Shown: positions 35,859 to 45,541, counted from the stretch's first letter. The stretch is DNA of 64,000 nt from Streptomyces sp. NBC_01217 (GCF_035994185.1 NZ_CP108538.1:1922001-1986000), one strand, 5' to 3'. The notes: generated from the sequence alone by a model not told the origin. A program made the numbers and translations.

Positions 35859-35895
35859 GGTCGTGTCCGGGCCCGGTTACGGGCCGCCGAGGTCC

Positions 35896-36111
35896 TCAGC
35901 CCACCCAGCAGCGCGTGACGACGCCGTCGGCGACCTCGAAGTTGATCCGTCCGCTGCGGAACTCCATGGTGATGATCGCACCCGGCGGCAGGGATCTGAC
36001 GGTGCTCCAGCCACGCCTGCGGGCCCGCTGTTCGGCCGTCTCGACAGCGAGGCCGACATACGCACCGGGTGTGTCCTCGGGCTGGGCGGAAGGATTCGGT
36101 AGGGGTGCCAT
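35896..36111 (-). CDS. I78-family peptidase inhibitor
   Basis: 71 residues from ATG 36111; the open frame continues upstream but without family character. The pattern VRSLPPGAIITMEFRSGRINFEVADGVVTRCWVG is the I78 inhibitor signature (R-x-PG-x-x-x-TM-[DE]-x-R-x-x-R-[IL]-N). Family members are small tight inhibitors of serine proteases. No signal peptide is visible, so it may act inside the cell. A streptogrisin-type protease is encoded 18 kb away; a functional link is only a guess. Confidence 0.75.
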   Translation of the reverse strand: MAPLPNPSAQPEDTPGAYVGLAVETAEQRARRRGWSTVRSLPPGAIITMEFRSGRINFEVADGVVTRCWVG

Positions 36112-36523
36112 GTCTCTCACCGTAGGCTCCCTCGGACCGCGAAGGAAGCCGGGGCCGGGGGCCGCACGGCATCCCCACATCCCTGGGCCGTCACGCTTGT
36201 GTCACAGGATCACGACACGCGTGCCGCTCGGATCACGCCACCCGGACATGCGTCCGAGGATCCGACACACAGTAATCACGCAGGCCGGGAAATGATCATG
36301 CGGAAGGCCCGAAAACGAATCGGAATATCCCGTATCGAGCAGCTTGAATTCCCGCGCCGAATAACCTGCGTAAATGAGCAGGCCACCGGGAATTCACGCT
36401 TCCTTATGGCAGCCTTATCCTTTGGTCACAAAATCCGCACCACGAGTGCGAGCGGCCGCCCGCTGCCGCCCGTATAGCGGACAACCCGAACCGTCCCCGT
36501 ATGGGGGGCGCCGATGGAAGCGC
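36112..36523. other. 412-base gap, low GC
   Basis: Between the I78 gene and the WYL regulator gene, both on the minus strand. GC falls to about half in 36290-36440, far below the surroundings. It contains a nested hairpin (36346-36395). A 61-codon frame from ATG 36292 is open here but has no family resemblance and I do not call it. Confidence 0.45.
36346..36395. ncRNA. nested hairpin, candidate structured RNA or operator
   Basis: Outer perfect stem GAATTCCCG / CGGGAATTC encloses an inner stem CCTGC / GCAGG with an 8-base loop GTAAATGA; both are symmetric about nearly the same centre. It lies in a low-GC gap far from the stop codons of either neighbour. It could be a structured RNA, an unusual terminator or a protein-binding palindrome. 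Strand is undetermined. Confidence 0.35.
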
Positions 36524-37483
36524 TCAGTCCAGGGCCCGCGACAGCCGGTCCCTCGCCGCCCCGATCGCGTCATTGAGCTCGGGCGGTTCGACGACCTCGA
36601 AGTCGATGCCCAGCATCATGGCGTGCAGGACCAGCACGTCGAGACTGGCCGCCCCGGTGCGCAGCAGACAACTGTCCGGCCCCTCCGCCTCCAGTACCCC
36701 GGAGGCCGGTGAGATCCGTTCGGCCGCGTGCTCGATCCCTGTCCTCAGCCGGATCACCGCGTGCGTCGCGTACACGGTGGTCGAGATCCCCTTCGAGACA
36801 TAGGCGGCCAGATCCTCGGCCGGTGGTTCGCGGGGGACGAATCCCGGGCCGTGCGGCGGCGTGGGCGTGATGCGGTCCGCGCGGAACGTACGCCAGTCCG
36901 CGCGGTCCACGTCCCAGGCGACGAGATACCAGTGGCGCTCGGTGCACACCAGCCGGTGCGGTTCGACGGTCCGGCGCGATACGGAGCCGGAGTGGTCCCG
37001 GTACGCGAAGCGCAGCCGCTCGCTGTCCCGGCAGGCTCCGGCCAGTTCGGTGAGGACGTCCGGATCCGCGGTGGAGGCGCCGGAACCGCGGAACAGCGGC
37101 ACGGTAAAGGTGTTCAGCGCGCTCACCCGGCGCCGGAGCCGGTCCGGCAGCACCTGTTCGAGCTTGGCCAGGGCGCGTACGGAGGTCTCGCCGATGCCCT
37201 CGACTCCGTTGCCCGCCGCGGTGCGCAGCCCGACGGCGACGGCGACGGCCTCCTCGTCGTCGAGGAGGAGCGGCGGCAGCCGGGCACCGGCGCCGAGCTG
37301 GTATCCGCCGCCGGTGCCGGGGCTGGCGTGGACCGGGTAGCCCAGTTCGCGCAGCTTGTCGATGTCACGGCGGACGGTGCGCGGGGTGACCCCGAGCCGT
37401 TCGGCGAGGTCGGCGCCCGACCAGTCCCGGTGGGTCTGGAGCAGTGAGAGCAGGCGCAGCAGTCGTGCCGAGGTCTCCAACAT
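36524..37483 (-). CDS. YafY-type HTH/WYL transcriptional regulator
   Basis: 319 residues. N-terminal winged helix of DeoR/YafY type: RLLRLLSLLQTHRDWSGADLAERLGVTPRTVRRDIDKLRELGYPVHASPGTGGGYQLG. A WYL domain follows (RLRFAYRDHSGSVSRRTVEPHRLVCTERHWYLVAWDVDRADWRTFRADRI). WYL domains sense nucleic-acid or nucleotide ligands and modulate DNA binding. No obvious target gene is adjacent; the next genes upstream are the hypothetical and glycosyltransferase genes on the same strand. Most likely a stand-alone regulator. Confidence 0.9.
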   Translation of the reverse strand: MLETSARLLRLLSLLQTHRDWSGADLAERLGVTPRTVRRDIDKLRELGYPVHASPGTGGGYQLGAGARLPPLLLDDEEAVAVAVGLRTAAGNGVEGIGETSVRALAKLEQVLPDRLRRRVSALNTFTVPLFRGSGASTADPDVLTELAGACRDSERLRFAYRDHSGSVSRRTVEPHRLVCTERHWYLVAWDVDRADWRTFRADRITPTPPHGPGFVPREPPAEDLAAYVSKGISTTVYATHAVIRLRTGIEHAAERISPASGVLEAEGPDSCLLRTGAASLDVLVLHAMMLGIDFEVVEPPELNDAIGAARDRLSRALD

Positions 37484-37539
37484 GGGGCGAGTCTGCCAGG
37501 GGTTGCGGACAGGCCGCGTCCGCAACCCGTGGCGGTGGT

Positions 37540-38442
37540 CTACCCGGCCTGCGCCGGATCCGGTTCGAGCCGTACGCAGAGGTCGTTGCCGGTCGAGTAG
37601 CAGGGGGTGGCGCGGGCGCCCTCCCCTGCGCTGCGGCCCGGGTAGACGAAGCTGTTCCTGCGGTCCCAGACGTCGTCGAGGATGCGGGAGATCCGTACGC
37701 CGTCGGTTGGTTTCCCGTCGGCCGACTTCCCATCGGCCTGCATCCCGTCGGCCTGCATCCCGTTGCCCGTCCCGGGGAGCAGCCAGAGTGTCCACAGCTG
37801 CTGTCCGGTGACCGGCCCGGCGGCCAGCCGGTCGAACGGGAGCGTGAAGGAGAACGTGCCGCCCTTCCCGGTGACCGGCACCCGGCAGACCCGGTCGGAG
37901 GCGCCGGTCAGCCGTGCCTCGACGCGGGCGTCGTCGCCGAGGCGGGCCCCGTACAGCGCGCCCTCGACGGTCATCCCGCCCCGGCCGAAGGTGACCGGCC
38001 CGGCCTCGGCGTGCGGTGAGCGGACCCAGCAGCGCACGGCGAGCCGGCCCTCGACGGTCGGGTACGGGATGCGGACCGCGATCCGTCCGGTCTGCGGTGT
38101 GCGGTCCATGAGGTGGCGTACGTCCCTGATCCCGGGTTCGACGGCCACCGCACCTTCGTCGTCCGCGCCCGGTTCACGCACATAGACGTCCCAGCGGCCT
38201 TCGGCGGGCGCCGCGGTGCCGGGCAGTACCGCGCGCAGCCGTCCCTCGCCGAGCGGGCTCAGGGGCAGCCGTACGGTGTCGCCGTCGCCCGCCCCCTCGG
38301 CGCCGCGCAGCCGGAGCAGCAGCTCGGGCGTCTCCCCGTCCGCACGGCCGTCGGGGCCGGGGCCGAGGTCGAAGGTGATCCGGCCGTCGGGGCCCGCGGT
38401 GCAGTCGGCCCGCGGTGTGCGTCGCTCTGCGGAGTCGGTCAT
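37540..38442 (-). CDS. hypothetical protein next to glycosyltransferase
   Basis: 300 residues with no signal peptide. It is beta-rich and looks like two similar halves (RWDVYVREPG and TFSFTLPFDRLAAGPVTGQQLWTLWLLPG). A low-complexity insert near residue 230 repeats GMQADGMQADGKSADGKPTDG-type units. The start overlaps the stop of the glycosyltransferase gene as ATGA, so the two are cotranscribed. Proteins of this kind are found with glycosyltransferases in actinobacteria, but I do not know a function. Confidence 0.75.
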   Translation of the reverse strand: MTDSAERRTPRADCTAGPDGRITFDLGPGPDGRADGETPELLLRLRGAEGAGDGDTVRLPLSPLGEGRLRAVLPGTAAPAEGRWDVYVREPGADDEGAVAVEPGIRDVRHLMDRTPQTGRIAVRIPYPTVEGRLAVRCWVRSPHAEAGPVTFGRGGMTVEGALYGARLGDDARVEARLTGASDRVCRVPVTGKGGTFSFTLPFDRLAAGPVTGQQLWTLWLLPGTGNGMQADGMQADGKSADGKPTDGVRISRILDDVWDRRNSFVYPGRSAGEGARATPCYSTGNDLCVRLEPDPAQAG

Positions 38443-39722
38443 GCGGGCTTCCCCTTGCGGATGACGTCTGCGGCCTTGTAGCGCAGGGCGTACGCCCCGT
38501 CCAGCACGGTGCCGCGGGCACGGTGCAGTGTGGTGCGCAGAGCGCCGTGCGAGCGGTCGCGCGGGGCCCTGGAGGCGAGTTCGGTGAAGAGCCGCTCATG
38601 GAGTTCGGCGATCCGCGACGGGTCGAACCGCTGCGAGGCGGCCAGCGCGGCGCGTCCCGCACGGTGGCGTGCCTCGTCGTCACCGATCAGGCCGAGCAGC
38701 GCGTCCGCCACCGCCACCGTGTCACCGACCGGCACCAGCCGTCCGTCGGTGCCGTCCTCGATGATCTCGCGGGGGCCGTGCGGGCAGTCGGTGGCGACGA
38801 CCGGCAGGCCGCAGCGCATCGCCTCGACGATGGTCATGCCGAAGGACTCGCGGTCCGAAGTGACCGCCGCGATCGCCCCCTTGGGCCACTCGGCCTCCAG
38901 CGGGCTGACCGAGCCCATCAGGAACACATGGTTGTGCAGGCCGAGTTCACCGATGAGCGCGAGCAGCGCCGGGCGTTCGTTCCCCGTCGCGTCGCCGCCG
39001 CCGTAGATGCGCAGCCGCCAGTCCGGGCGTACGGCGACCACATCGGCGAACGCCCGCACGAGCAGGTCGTACCGCTTGACCTTGTGCAGGCGGCCCGCGG
39101 CGATCACCCACTTGCCGTTGCCGTCGGCGGGCGCGATCCTCGGCGCGGGCACGCTGTTGGCGATGGCCTCGATCCGTACGCCGGGCAGCTTGAGCCCGGT
39201 CCGGTAGGCGCGGGCATCGGCCTCGGTGACGGTGGTGATCGCGTCGAGCAGGGCGTAGCGATGCCCTATCTCACGGCGCAGCCGGTAGCTGTGGCTGTCG
39301 AGGGTGAGGTGCTCCTGCCCGATCCGGACCGGGCCGCGCCGGACCTGCCTGCTGATCTGCACATTGAGCCCCGGCCGGGTCCCGACCACGACATCGGCGT
39401 CCAGGGAACGCAGATGGTCCGCCACCCGCGCGTCGGTCAGCCTGCTGTACTGCCGGTACCTGCTGTCGCCGCGCGGGAAAACGCTCGCGGGACGGGCGTG
39501 TTCGGCCGCGTCGCCGTCGTAGTCCGGGCTCTTCTTCCGCAGGTCGACGAGGTGGCTCAGTCGCACGCCCTCGGGGGCGCCCAGCACGGGGACGTCACGG
39601 TGCCGGAAGACGGACACGATCTCGATGTCGTGGTGTCCGGCCAGCGCCCCGGCGAGATTGAACGTCGTACGGATCGTTCCCCCGACTCCGTAGGCGTTGT
39701 GGAGCAGGAAAGAAATGTGCAT
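38439..39722 (-). CDS. GT-B glycosyltransferase, family 4-like
   Basis: 427 residues from ATG 39722, where the GT4 N-terminus HISFLLHNAYGVGGTIRTTFNLAGAL begins. The C-terminal donor-binding domain has VIAAGRLHKVKRYDLLVRAF and the E-x7-E motif ESFGMTIVEAMRCGLPVVATD. It transfers a sugar from a nucleotide donor with retention; donor and acceptor are unknown. Products of such genes go to cell-wall polymers or secondary metabolites. ATGA overlap with the hypothetical gene downstream. Confidence 0.85.
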   Translation of the reverse strand: MHISFLLHNAYGVGGTIRTTFNLAGALAGHHDIEIVSVFRHRDVPVLGAPEGVRLSHLVDLRKKSPDYDGDAAEHARPASVFPRGDSRYRQYSRLTDARVADHLRSLDADVVVGTRPGLNVQISRQVRRGPVRIGQEHLTLDSHSYRLRREIGHRYALLDAITTVTEADARAYRTGLKLPGVRIEAIANSVPAPRIAPADGNGKWVIAAGRLHKVKRYDLLVRAFADVVAVRPDWRLRIYGGGDATGNERPALLALIGELGLHNHVFLMGSVSPLEAEWPKGAIAAVTSDRESFGMTIVEAMRCGLPVVATDCPHGPREIIEDGTDGRLVPVGDTVAVADALLGLIGDDEARHRAGRAALAASQRFDPSRIAELHERLFTELASRAPRDRSHGALRTTLHRARGTVLDGAYALRYKAADVIRKGKPA

Positions 39723-40078
39723 GAAACGCCATATCTCCCGGTTTGACTGGCCATTGGCGAGCGACACTTGCCAGGACGACGAAGACCGGCCGGCGGTTCA
39801 CTCCGGACATCGGCCAGTTTCAGCCACCTTCACACCCACCCCTTCTCCCGATTTGTCGATGTATCGGTGAACCGGTCCTGGTCGAGTCGACCACACCCCC
39901 GCATGGCCGATCCGGAGAAATGGGGAGCAATCGGCACCTCGATTTCCGAGATTCACCCTCTGCGTCGGATGGTTCGATTACGTTCCCTTTCTCGCGTGAC
40001 CCCGGCCGCGGATCGCCCGTTGTCTTCTTCATGAGCCGGGAACCGCCCGGCGCACGCACCGAGTTCGAGGAGCCACCC
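39723..40078. other. 356-base divergent gap, no gene seen
   Basis: Lies between the glycosyltransferase gene and the hypothetical gene at 40079. The base composition is mixed and lower in GC than coding DNA around it. Presumably contains both promoters; I recognise no operator, RNA or small gene. Confidence 0.4.
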
Positions 40079-40879
40079 GTGCCGCGCATGCTCGACGTCA
40101 GCGAGGACGTACGCGCCGAGATCGGCGACGCCGAAGCCGACCGGCTGCTCGTCGGCGACAACGCCCCAGGCAGTTACGACTGCACCTCCTGCCGCACCCC
40201 CGGCGACTCCGAACAGGAACGCACCAGCACGGTGCTCTTCGTCGGTGAGGAAACCGCTGTGCTCGCCTTCGCCCACGCGACCTGCATCCCCTCGCAGGTC
40301 GTCCAGGTCGCCGAGGAGCAGCTGCAGGGCGCCGTGCGCAGCATCACCGGCAGCGACGCGGTCCACCCCGAGCAGCTGGAGCACCCGGCCGCTCTCAGCC
40401 CCGAGCAGGCCGTCCTCGGCATCACCAGCGGTCTCGTCCTGATCGACGACGAGCTCCACCCGGCCCTCGTCGTCGAGCCGACCGGCGCCATCGCCCGCCC
40501 GGGCACGGACGGCAGCCGGGGCGACGAATTCCTCCCGCTGCTGCTGGAGCAGGGCTTCCACCCGGTCCACCGAGTGGACCAGCTGCCCCCGGTGCTGCAC
40601 GGCTGGTCGATCCTGCTCGCCATGGGCCAGCTGCACGCCGTGCTCCAGCCGGGCACCGGCGGCGGCGCCCCGGTCGCCTGGTGGCAGGCGCACGCACCGC
40701 TCCAGGTCACCGAGGGCTGGCGGACCGCGGCCAACAAGTCGCAGACCGTGCTCGTCTTCGCGGCCCCGGCGGGGGCGATCGGCCAGCAGCCCCGCGAGGA
40801 CCTGCTGCGCGACGCTCTGGACAGGGCCGCCGCCGGCGGGCTCCTGGTCGCCGCCGCGATGCCGCTGGCCGGGACCTGA
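40079..40879 (+). CDS. hypothetical protein
   Basis: 266 residues from GTG 40079, chosen because GAGGAG is six bases upstream; ATG 40031 would add 16 residues but has no ribosome site. Notable segment: SYDCTSCRTPGDSEQER (CxxC), then an alternating Ala/Val-rich body such as STVLFVGEETAVLAFAHATCIPSQVV, with no membrane segment or signal. It is conserved in Streptomyces as far as I recall but has no assigned role. It lies upstream of another short hypothetical gene on the same strand. Confidence 0.75.
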   Translation: MPRMLDVSEDVRAEIGDAEADRLLVGDNAPGSYDCTSCRTPGDSEQERTSTVLFVGEETAVLAFAHATCIPSQVVQVAEEQLQGAVRSITGSDAVHPEQLEHPAALSPEQAVLGITSGLVLIDDELHPALVVEPTGAIARPGTDGSRGDEFLPLLLEQGFHPVHRVDQLPPVLHGWSILLAMGQLHAVLQPGTGGGAPVAWWQAHAPLQVTEGWRTAANKSQTVLVFAAPAGAIGQQPREDLLRDALDRAAAGGLLVAAAMPLAGT

Positions 40880-40968
40880 TCGTGGCCAGCGGCTCCTCGC
40901 ACCTGCGGCGAACAGCTATTTCTCCGCCGGGCCCGCATCCGACGGACAGTGGGGTCGTTGGCACATAC

Positions 40969-41352
40969 GTGCACTCATACGACTCCTCCTCCCACCAGCG
41001 CCCGAGCCCGATCCCTTCCATGCGTCCCTCGCAGGACCTCTCGGGCGGTCAGTCCCAGACCCCGATCTACGACGCACTGTACTCCGAGTACCGCCGGTCG
41101 TTCCGGGCGCTGCCGGGTGATCGTAGCGGCGAGGAGAATCTCGGCTTCGTGGCCTTCGGCAGCCGCGTGCCGCTGAGCGGCCGCTCCGGTTTCTCCGGCC
41201 TCTCCACCGGTCTCTCCGTACACAACGGGACCACCGGACACACGAGCGGCCCGAGCACGCACACCAGCGGCCTCGGTTCCTGGCAGCGGGTGGGCCGGCA
41301 CTCCGGGCGGACCCAGCCCGCGGCGCTGCCCCCGGGATCGCGCGGGGCCTGA
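40969..41352 (+). CDS. short hypothetical protein
   Basis: 127 residues if begun at GTG 40969; ATG 41020 would give 110. The likely conserved core is TPIYDALYSEYRRSFRALP followed by GEENLGFVAFG. The rest is Ser/Gly/Thr-rich and low in complexity. Neither start has a good ribosome site. The protein type is one I associate with Streptomyces genomes upstream of der, with no known function. It ends just before a strong bidirectional terminator. Confidence 0.55.
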   Translation: MHSYDSSSHQRPSPIPSMRPSQDLSGGQSQTPIYDALYSEYRRSFRALPGDRSGEENLGFVAFGSRVPLSGRSGFSGLSTGLSVHNGTTGHTSGPSTHTSGLGSWQRVGRHSGRTQPAALPPGSRGA

Positions 41353-41363
41353 CCCCGTACGAC

Positions 41364-41408
41364 GGAGCCCCGGACCGTTTCGTATGACGCGAAACGGTCC
41401 GGGGCTCC
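41364..41408. terminator. strong bidirectional hairpin terminator
   Basis: Perfect 19-base stem (41364-41382 with 41390-41408) and a 7-base loop TATGACG. It lies between the stops of the convergent hypothetical gene (41352) and der (41426). Confidence 0.85.
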
Positions 41409-41425
41409 ACCATGGGGCCTGCGTG

Positions 41426-42895
41426 CTACTTGTTACGGCCGCGCTTCTCGCGGACCCGCACCGAGATGTGGAGCGGGGTGCCCTCGAAGCCGAACTCCTC
41501 GCGCAGCCGGCGCTCGACGAAGCGCCGGTAGCCGTGCTCCAGGAAGCCCGAGGAGAACAGCACGAAGCGCGGCGGCTTGGTGCCCGCCTGGGTGCCGAAG
41601 AGGATGCGGGGCTGCTTGCCGCCGCGGACGGGGTGCGGGTGGGAGGCGACGATCTCACCGAGGAAGGCGTTCAGCCGGCCGGTGGGGACGCGGGTCTCCC
41701 AGCCGGCGAGGGCGGTCTCGATCGCCGGGACCAGCTTCTCCATGTGCCGGCCGGTGACGGCCGAGACATTGACCCGCGGGGCCCACGCGATCTGAGCGAG
41801 TTCCGTCTCGATCTCGCGCTCCAGGTAGTAGCGGCGCTCCTCGTCGAGGGTGTCCCACTTGTTGTACGCGATCACCAGGGCGCGCCCGGCCTCCACGGCC
41901 ATGGTGATGATGCGCTGGTCCTGGACGCTGATGGACTCGCTGGCGTCGATCAGGACGACGGCGACCTCGGCCTTCTCCACGGCGGCGGCGGTTCGCAGCG
42001 AGGCGTAGTAGTCCGCGCCCTCCTGGAGGTGGACCCGGCGCCGGATACCGGCCGTGTCGATGAACTTCCAGGTGATGCCGCCGAGCTCGATCAGCTCGTC
42101 GACCGGGTCACGGGTGGTGCCCGCGAGCTCGTTGACGACGACGCGGTCCTCGTTCGCCACCTTGTTCAGCAGCGAGGACTTGCCGACGTTGGGGCGGCCG
42201 ATGAGCGCGATCCGGCGCGGTCCGCCGAGCGCGGTGCCGAAGCGCTGCGCCGGGGCCTCGGGAAGGGCTTCGAGTACGGCGTCGAGCAGGTCGCCGGTGC
42301 CGCGGCCGTGCAGGGAGGAGACCGGGTGCGGCTCGCCGAGGCCCAGGGACCAGAGCGCGGTGGCGTCCGCCTCGCCGCTCTGGCCGTCGACCTTGTTGGC
42401 GCACAGCACGACGGGCTTGCCGGCCCGGCGCAGCAGCTTGACGACGGCCTCGTCGGTGTCGGTCGCGCCGACGGTCGAGTCGACGACGAAGACGACCGCG
42501 TCGGCGGCCTCGATCGCGTACTCGGCCTGGGCGGCGACGGAGGCGTCGATGCCCAGCACGTCCTGCTCCCAGCCGCCGGTGTCGACGACCTTGAAGCGGC
42601 GGCCCGCCCACTCGGCCTCGTAGGTGACGCGGTCGCGGGTGACGCCGGGCTTGTCCTCGACGACGGCCTCGCGGCGGCCGATGATCCGGTTCACCAGCGT
42701 CGACTTGCCGACGTTGGGGCGGCCGACGACAGCGAGCACGGGAAGCGGTCCGTGACCGGCCTCACCGATAGCGCCCTCGACCTCTTCGGCGTCGAAGCCC
42801 TCCTCCGCGGCGAGCTCCATGAACTCCGCGTACTCGGCGTCGCCAAGCGCTCCGTGCTCGTGGTCCGAGCCGTCGGAGTGAATCTGGTCGTTCAT
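41426..42895 (-). CDS. der: ribosome biogenesis GTPase Der (EngA)
   Basis: 489 residues from ATG 42895 with GAGGAA eight bases upstream. Two tandem GTPase domains, each with full G motifs: GRPNVGKST...DTGG...NKVD in the first and GRPNVGKSS...DTAG...NKWD in the second, followed by a KH-like C-terminal domain. Der is needed for 50S subunit maturation. An acidic N-terminal extension of about 50 residues is normal in actinobacteria. Follows the plsC gene on the same strand (52-base gap), as part of the cmk-plsC-der row. Confidence 0.97.
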   Translation of the reverse strand: MNDQIHSDGSDHEHGALGDAEYAEFMELAAEEGFDAEEVEGAIGEAGHGPLPVLAVVGRPNVGKSTLVNRIIGRREAVVEDKPGVTRDRVTYEAEWAGRRFKVVDTGGWEQDVLGIDASVAAQAEYAIEAADAVVFVVDSTVGATDTDEAVVKLLRRAGKPVVLCANKVDGQSGEADATALWSLGLGEPHPVSSLHGRGTGDLLDAVLEALPEAPAQRFGTALGGPRRIALIGRPNVGKSSLLNKVANEDRVVVNELAGTTRDPVDELIELGGITWKFIDTAGIRRRVHLQEGADYYASLRTAAAVEKAEVAVVLIDASESISVQDQRIITMAVEAGRALVIAYNKWDTLDEERRYYLEREIETELAQIAWAPRVNVSAVTGRHMEKLVPAIETALAGWETRVPTGRLNAFLGEIVASHPHPVRGGKQPRILFGTQAGTKPPRFVLFSSGFLEHGYRRFVERRLREEFGFEGTPLHISVRVREKRGRNK

Positions 42896-42947
42896 GAAGT
42901 CCGTTCCTCTTTGCATCATCATCGATGGGCCACGACCACGCGGCCCA

Positions 42948-43619
42948 CTACTCAAGTCTTACCTGGCGCGCGGTGAAACGCATGGCCTCGTCCAGATGGG
43001 CGGTCAGCCGCCCCTGAATCCGTACCGTCGCCTCGTCCAGCGCCTTGCGAGTGCGCCGGCCACTTCCGTCGCCCGCGTCGAAGGCGTCGCCGAAGACGAC
43101 GTCGACCCGGCTGCGCAACGGCGGCAGTGCCGATATCAACCGTCCACGGCGCTCGGTGCTTCCCAGTACGGCCACGGGCACGATCGGCGCCCCGCTGCGT
43201 ACCGCGAAATACGCGAGCCCGGCGCGCAGGGAGGCGAAGTCGCCCTCGCCCCTGGTGCCCTCGGGAAAGATCCCGAGCACCCCGCCGTTCTCCAGCACGC
43301 CCAGGGCGTGGGTGATGGCAGTGCGGTCGGCGGTCGTACGGTCCACCTTCAGCTGACCGATTCCGCGCAGGAACGGGTCGAGCGGGCCGACGAACGCCTC
43401 TTTCTTGATCAGGAAGTGGACGGGCCGGGGCGCGGTGCCCATCAGCATCGGACCGTCGATGTTGTGTGAGTGGTTCACCGCGAGTATGACGGGTCCGGAG
43501 GCGGGAACCCGCCACGCGCCGAGGACGCGGGGCTTCCACAGCCCATGCATCAGCCCGATGCCGATCCCGCGCCCGACCGCCGCTCCGCGCAGCGTGGGCG
43601 TGCCCGGGGCTGCGCTCAC
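42948..43619 (-). CDS. 1-acyl-glycerol-3-phosphate acyltransferase (PlsC type)
   Basis: 223 residues. GTG 43619 overlaps the cmk stop as GTGA, so the frame is translationally coupled. Acyltransferase motif I is present as NHSHNIDGP (H-x4-D), motif III as [11 protein letters not shown], and a final motif [10 protein letters not shown]. The family acylates lysophosphatidate in phospholipid synthesis; actinobacterial copies between cmk and der are a standard arrangement. Membrane association is expected although no long helix is obvious. Confidence 0.9.
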   Translation of the reverse strand: MSAAPGTPTLRGAAVGRGIGIGLMHGLWKPRVLGAWRVPASGPVILAVNHSHNIDGPMLMGTAPRPVHFLIKKEAFVGPLDPFLRGIGQLKVDRTTADRTAITHALGVLENGGVLGIFPEGTRGEGDFASLRAGLAYFAVRSGAPIVPVAVLGSTERRGRLISALPPLRSRVDVVFGDAFDAGDGSGRRTRKALDEATVRIQGRLTAHLDEAMRFTARQVRLE

Positions 43620-44332
43620 TTCGCGGCCCGCTTCTCCTCGACGAGGGTGACGACGCACTCGATGACCTGCTGAAGGGTCAGCTGGGTGGTGTCCACCTCG
43701 ACGGCGTCGTCCGCCTTGGCCAGCGGGGAGGTCTTGCGGCCGGAGTCGGCCGCGTCCCGCTTGATCAGCGCCTCCTTGGTGGCGGCGAGATCGGAGCCCT
43801 TGACCTCCCCGCTGCGGCGGGCGGCACGCGCCTCCGGCGACGCGGTGAGGAAGATCTTCAGGTCGGCGTCGGGCAGCACCGTGGTGCCGATGTCGCGGCC
43901 CTCGACGACTATGCCCCGCCCGGCCGCGGCGGCGATGGTGCGCTGCAGCTCGGTGATCCGGGCGCGCACCTCGGGGACCGCGCTGACGGCGCTGACCCTG
44001 GAGGTGACCTCCTGGGTACGGATCGGTCCGGAGGCGTCCTCTCCGTCGACGGTGATCGTCGGGGCGGCCGGGTCCGTACCGGAGACGATGACCGGCTTGG
44101 CGGCGGCGGTCGCCACCTCCATCGCGTCCTGCACGTCGATGCCGTTGTTCAGCATCCACCAGGTGATCGCCCGGTACTGGGCGCCGGTGTCCAGGTAGCT
44201 CAGGCCGAGCTGGGCGGCGACGGCCTTGGACGTGCTCGACTTGCCGGTGCCGGAGGGCCCGTCGATGGCGACGATCACTGCGGCCGGGGCCGTCCGGGCG
44301 GCGGCGCTTGCGGTTTCCACGGTGGTGGACAC
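43616..44332 (-). CDS. cmk: cytidylate kinase
   Basis: 238 residues. P-loop IDGPSGTGKSS, followed by SYLDTGAQYRAITWW (nucleoside-binding) and VVEGRDIGTTVLPDADLKIFLTASPEARAARR, all typical of CMP kinase. It phosphorylates CMP and dCMP. GTG 44332 is used here; a second GTG 12 bases downstream is equally possible because the ribosome site AGGA falls between spacings. Upstream of plsC and der with a GTGA overlap. Confidence 0.95.
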   Translation of the reverse strand: MSTTVETASAAARTAPAAVIVAIDGPSGTGKSSTSKAVAAQLGLSYLDTGAQYRAITWWMLNNGIDVQDAMEVATAAAKPVIVSGTDPAAPTITVDGEDASGPIRTQEVTSRVSAVSAVPEVRARITELQRTIAAAAGRGIVVEGRDIGTTVLPDADLKIFLTASPEARAARRSGEVKGSDLAATKEALIKRDAADSGRKTSPLAKADDAVEVDTTQLTLQQVIECVVTLVEEKRAAK

Positions 44333-44455
44333 CTTCCTGGTTCACGGGGTGGGCGGGACGAGGGCGCGCGAATCCGCCCCGCACAAGGTTACCGAGTGTC
44401 GGAGCGGTCCTCTGCACCCCTGTGGACAACTGCCTCCCGCCCCGTCGCCCCGGGC

Positions 44456-45541
44456 CTACTGCCGCAGCGACCAGCCCCGCTCGCGCAGCGCCGCGCTCAG
44501 CTCGGGCACCGCGCTCGGCTCGACCATCAGCTGGACCAGGCCCGCCTGCTGCCCGGTGGCGTGCTCGATACGGACGTCCTCGACGTTGACCCCGGCCCGG
44601 CCGGCGTCGGCGAAGATCCCGGCCAGCTCGCCCGGCCGGTCGCTGATGAGCACCGACACGATCTCGTAGGAGGCGGGGGCCGTCCCGTGCTTGCCCGGCA
44701 CCCGGACCCGGCCCGCGTTGCCACGGCGCAATACGTCCTCGATGCCCTCGGTGCCTTCGCGGCGCTTGTCGTCGTCACCGGACTGCAGTCCCCGCAGCGC
44801 CCGTACCGTCTCGTCCAGGTCGGCGGCGACCCCGGCGAGCACGTCGGCGACCGGGCCGGGGTTGGCGGAGAGGATCTCCACCCACATCCGGGGGTCGGAG
44901 GCGGCGATCCGGGTGACGTCCCTGATGCCCTGGCCGCAGAGACGTACGGCGGTCTCGTCGGCCTCCTCCAGCCGGGCGGCGACCATGGACGAGATCAGCT
45001 GCGGGGTGTGGGAGACCAGGGCGACGGCCCGGTCGTGGGCGTCGGCGTCCATGACGACCGGGACGGCGCGACAGAGCGCGACCAGTTCCAGGGCGAGGTT
45101 GAGGACCTCGGTGTCGGTGTCACGGGTCGGGGTGAGGACCCAGGGGCGGCCCTCGAAGAGGTCCGCGGTGGCGGCGAGGGGGCCCGATCGCTCCTTGCCT
45201 GCCATGGGGTGCGTACCGATGTACGACGTGAGGTCGACGCCGAGGGCCTCCAGCTCGCGGCGCGGGCCGCCCTTGACGCTGGCGACGTCGAGGTAGCCGC
45301 GGGCCACGCCGTCCCGCATGGCGGCGGCCAGCACCGGGGCCACATGGGCGGGCGGCACGGCAATGATCGCCAGGTCGACGCGGCCCTCGGGTGCCTCGTC
45401 CGTACCGGCGCCGAGCGCGGCCGCGGTGCGGACCGATTCGGGGTCGTGGTCGACGAGGTGGACATGGATGCCGCGCCCGGCCAGGGCGAGGGCTGCGGAG
45501 GTGCCGACGAGGCCCGTTCCGATGACGAGGGCGGTTCTCAC
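44456..45541 (-). CDS. tyrA: prephenate dehydrogenase with ACT domain
   Basis: 361 residues. Nucleotide-binding loop VIGTGLVGTSAALAL at the N-terminus, catalytic region YIGTHPMAGKERSGP (conserved His of TyrA), and VSHTPQLISSMVAARL. The C-terminal 75 residues form an ACT domain (YEIVSVLISDRPGELAGIFADAGRAGVNVEDVRIEH), a site for feedback control. It converts prephenate to hydroxyphenylpyruvate in tyrosine synthesis. GTG start overlaps the aroH stop as GTGA, pairing consecutive pathway steps. Confidence 0.93.
   Translation of the reverse strand: MRTALVIGTGLVGTSAALALAGRGIHVHLVDHDPESVRTAAALGAGTDEAPEGRVDLAIIAVPPAHVAPVLAAAMRDGVARGYLDVASVKGGPRRELEALGVDLTSYIGTHPMAGKERSGPLAATADLFEGRPWVLTPTRDTDTEVLNLALELVALCRAVPVVMDADAHDRAVALVSHTPQLISSMVAARLEEADETAVRLCGQGIRDVTRIAASDPRMWVEILSANPGPVADVLAGVAADLDETVRALRGLQSGDDDKRREGTEGIEDVLRRGNAGRVRVPGKHGTAPASYEIVSVLISDRPGELAGIFADAGRAGVNVEDVRIEHATGQQAGLVQLMVEPSAVPELSAALRERGWSLRQ

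Noticed and set aside
36199..36477. 92-codon open frame in the low-GC gap
   Set aside because: No ribosome site, no family, overlaps a nested hairpin; better explained as non-coding.
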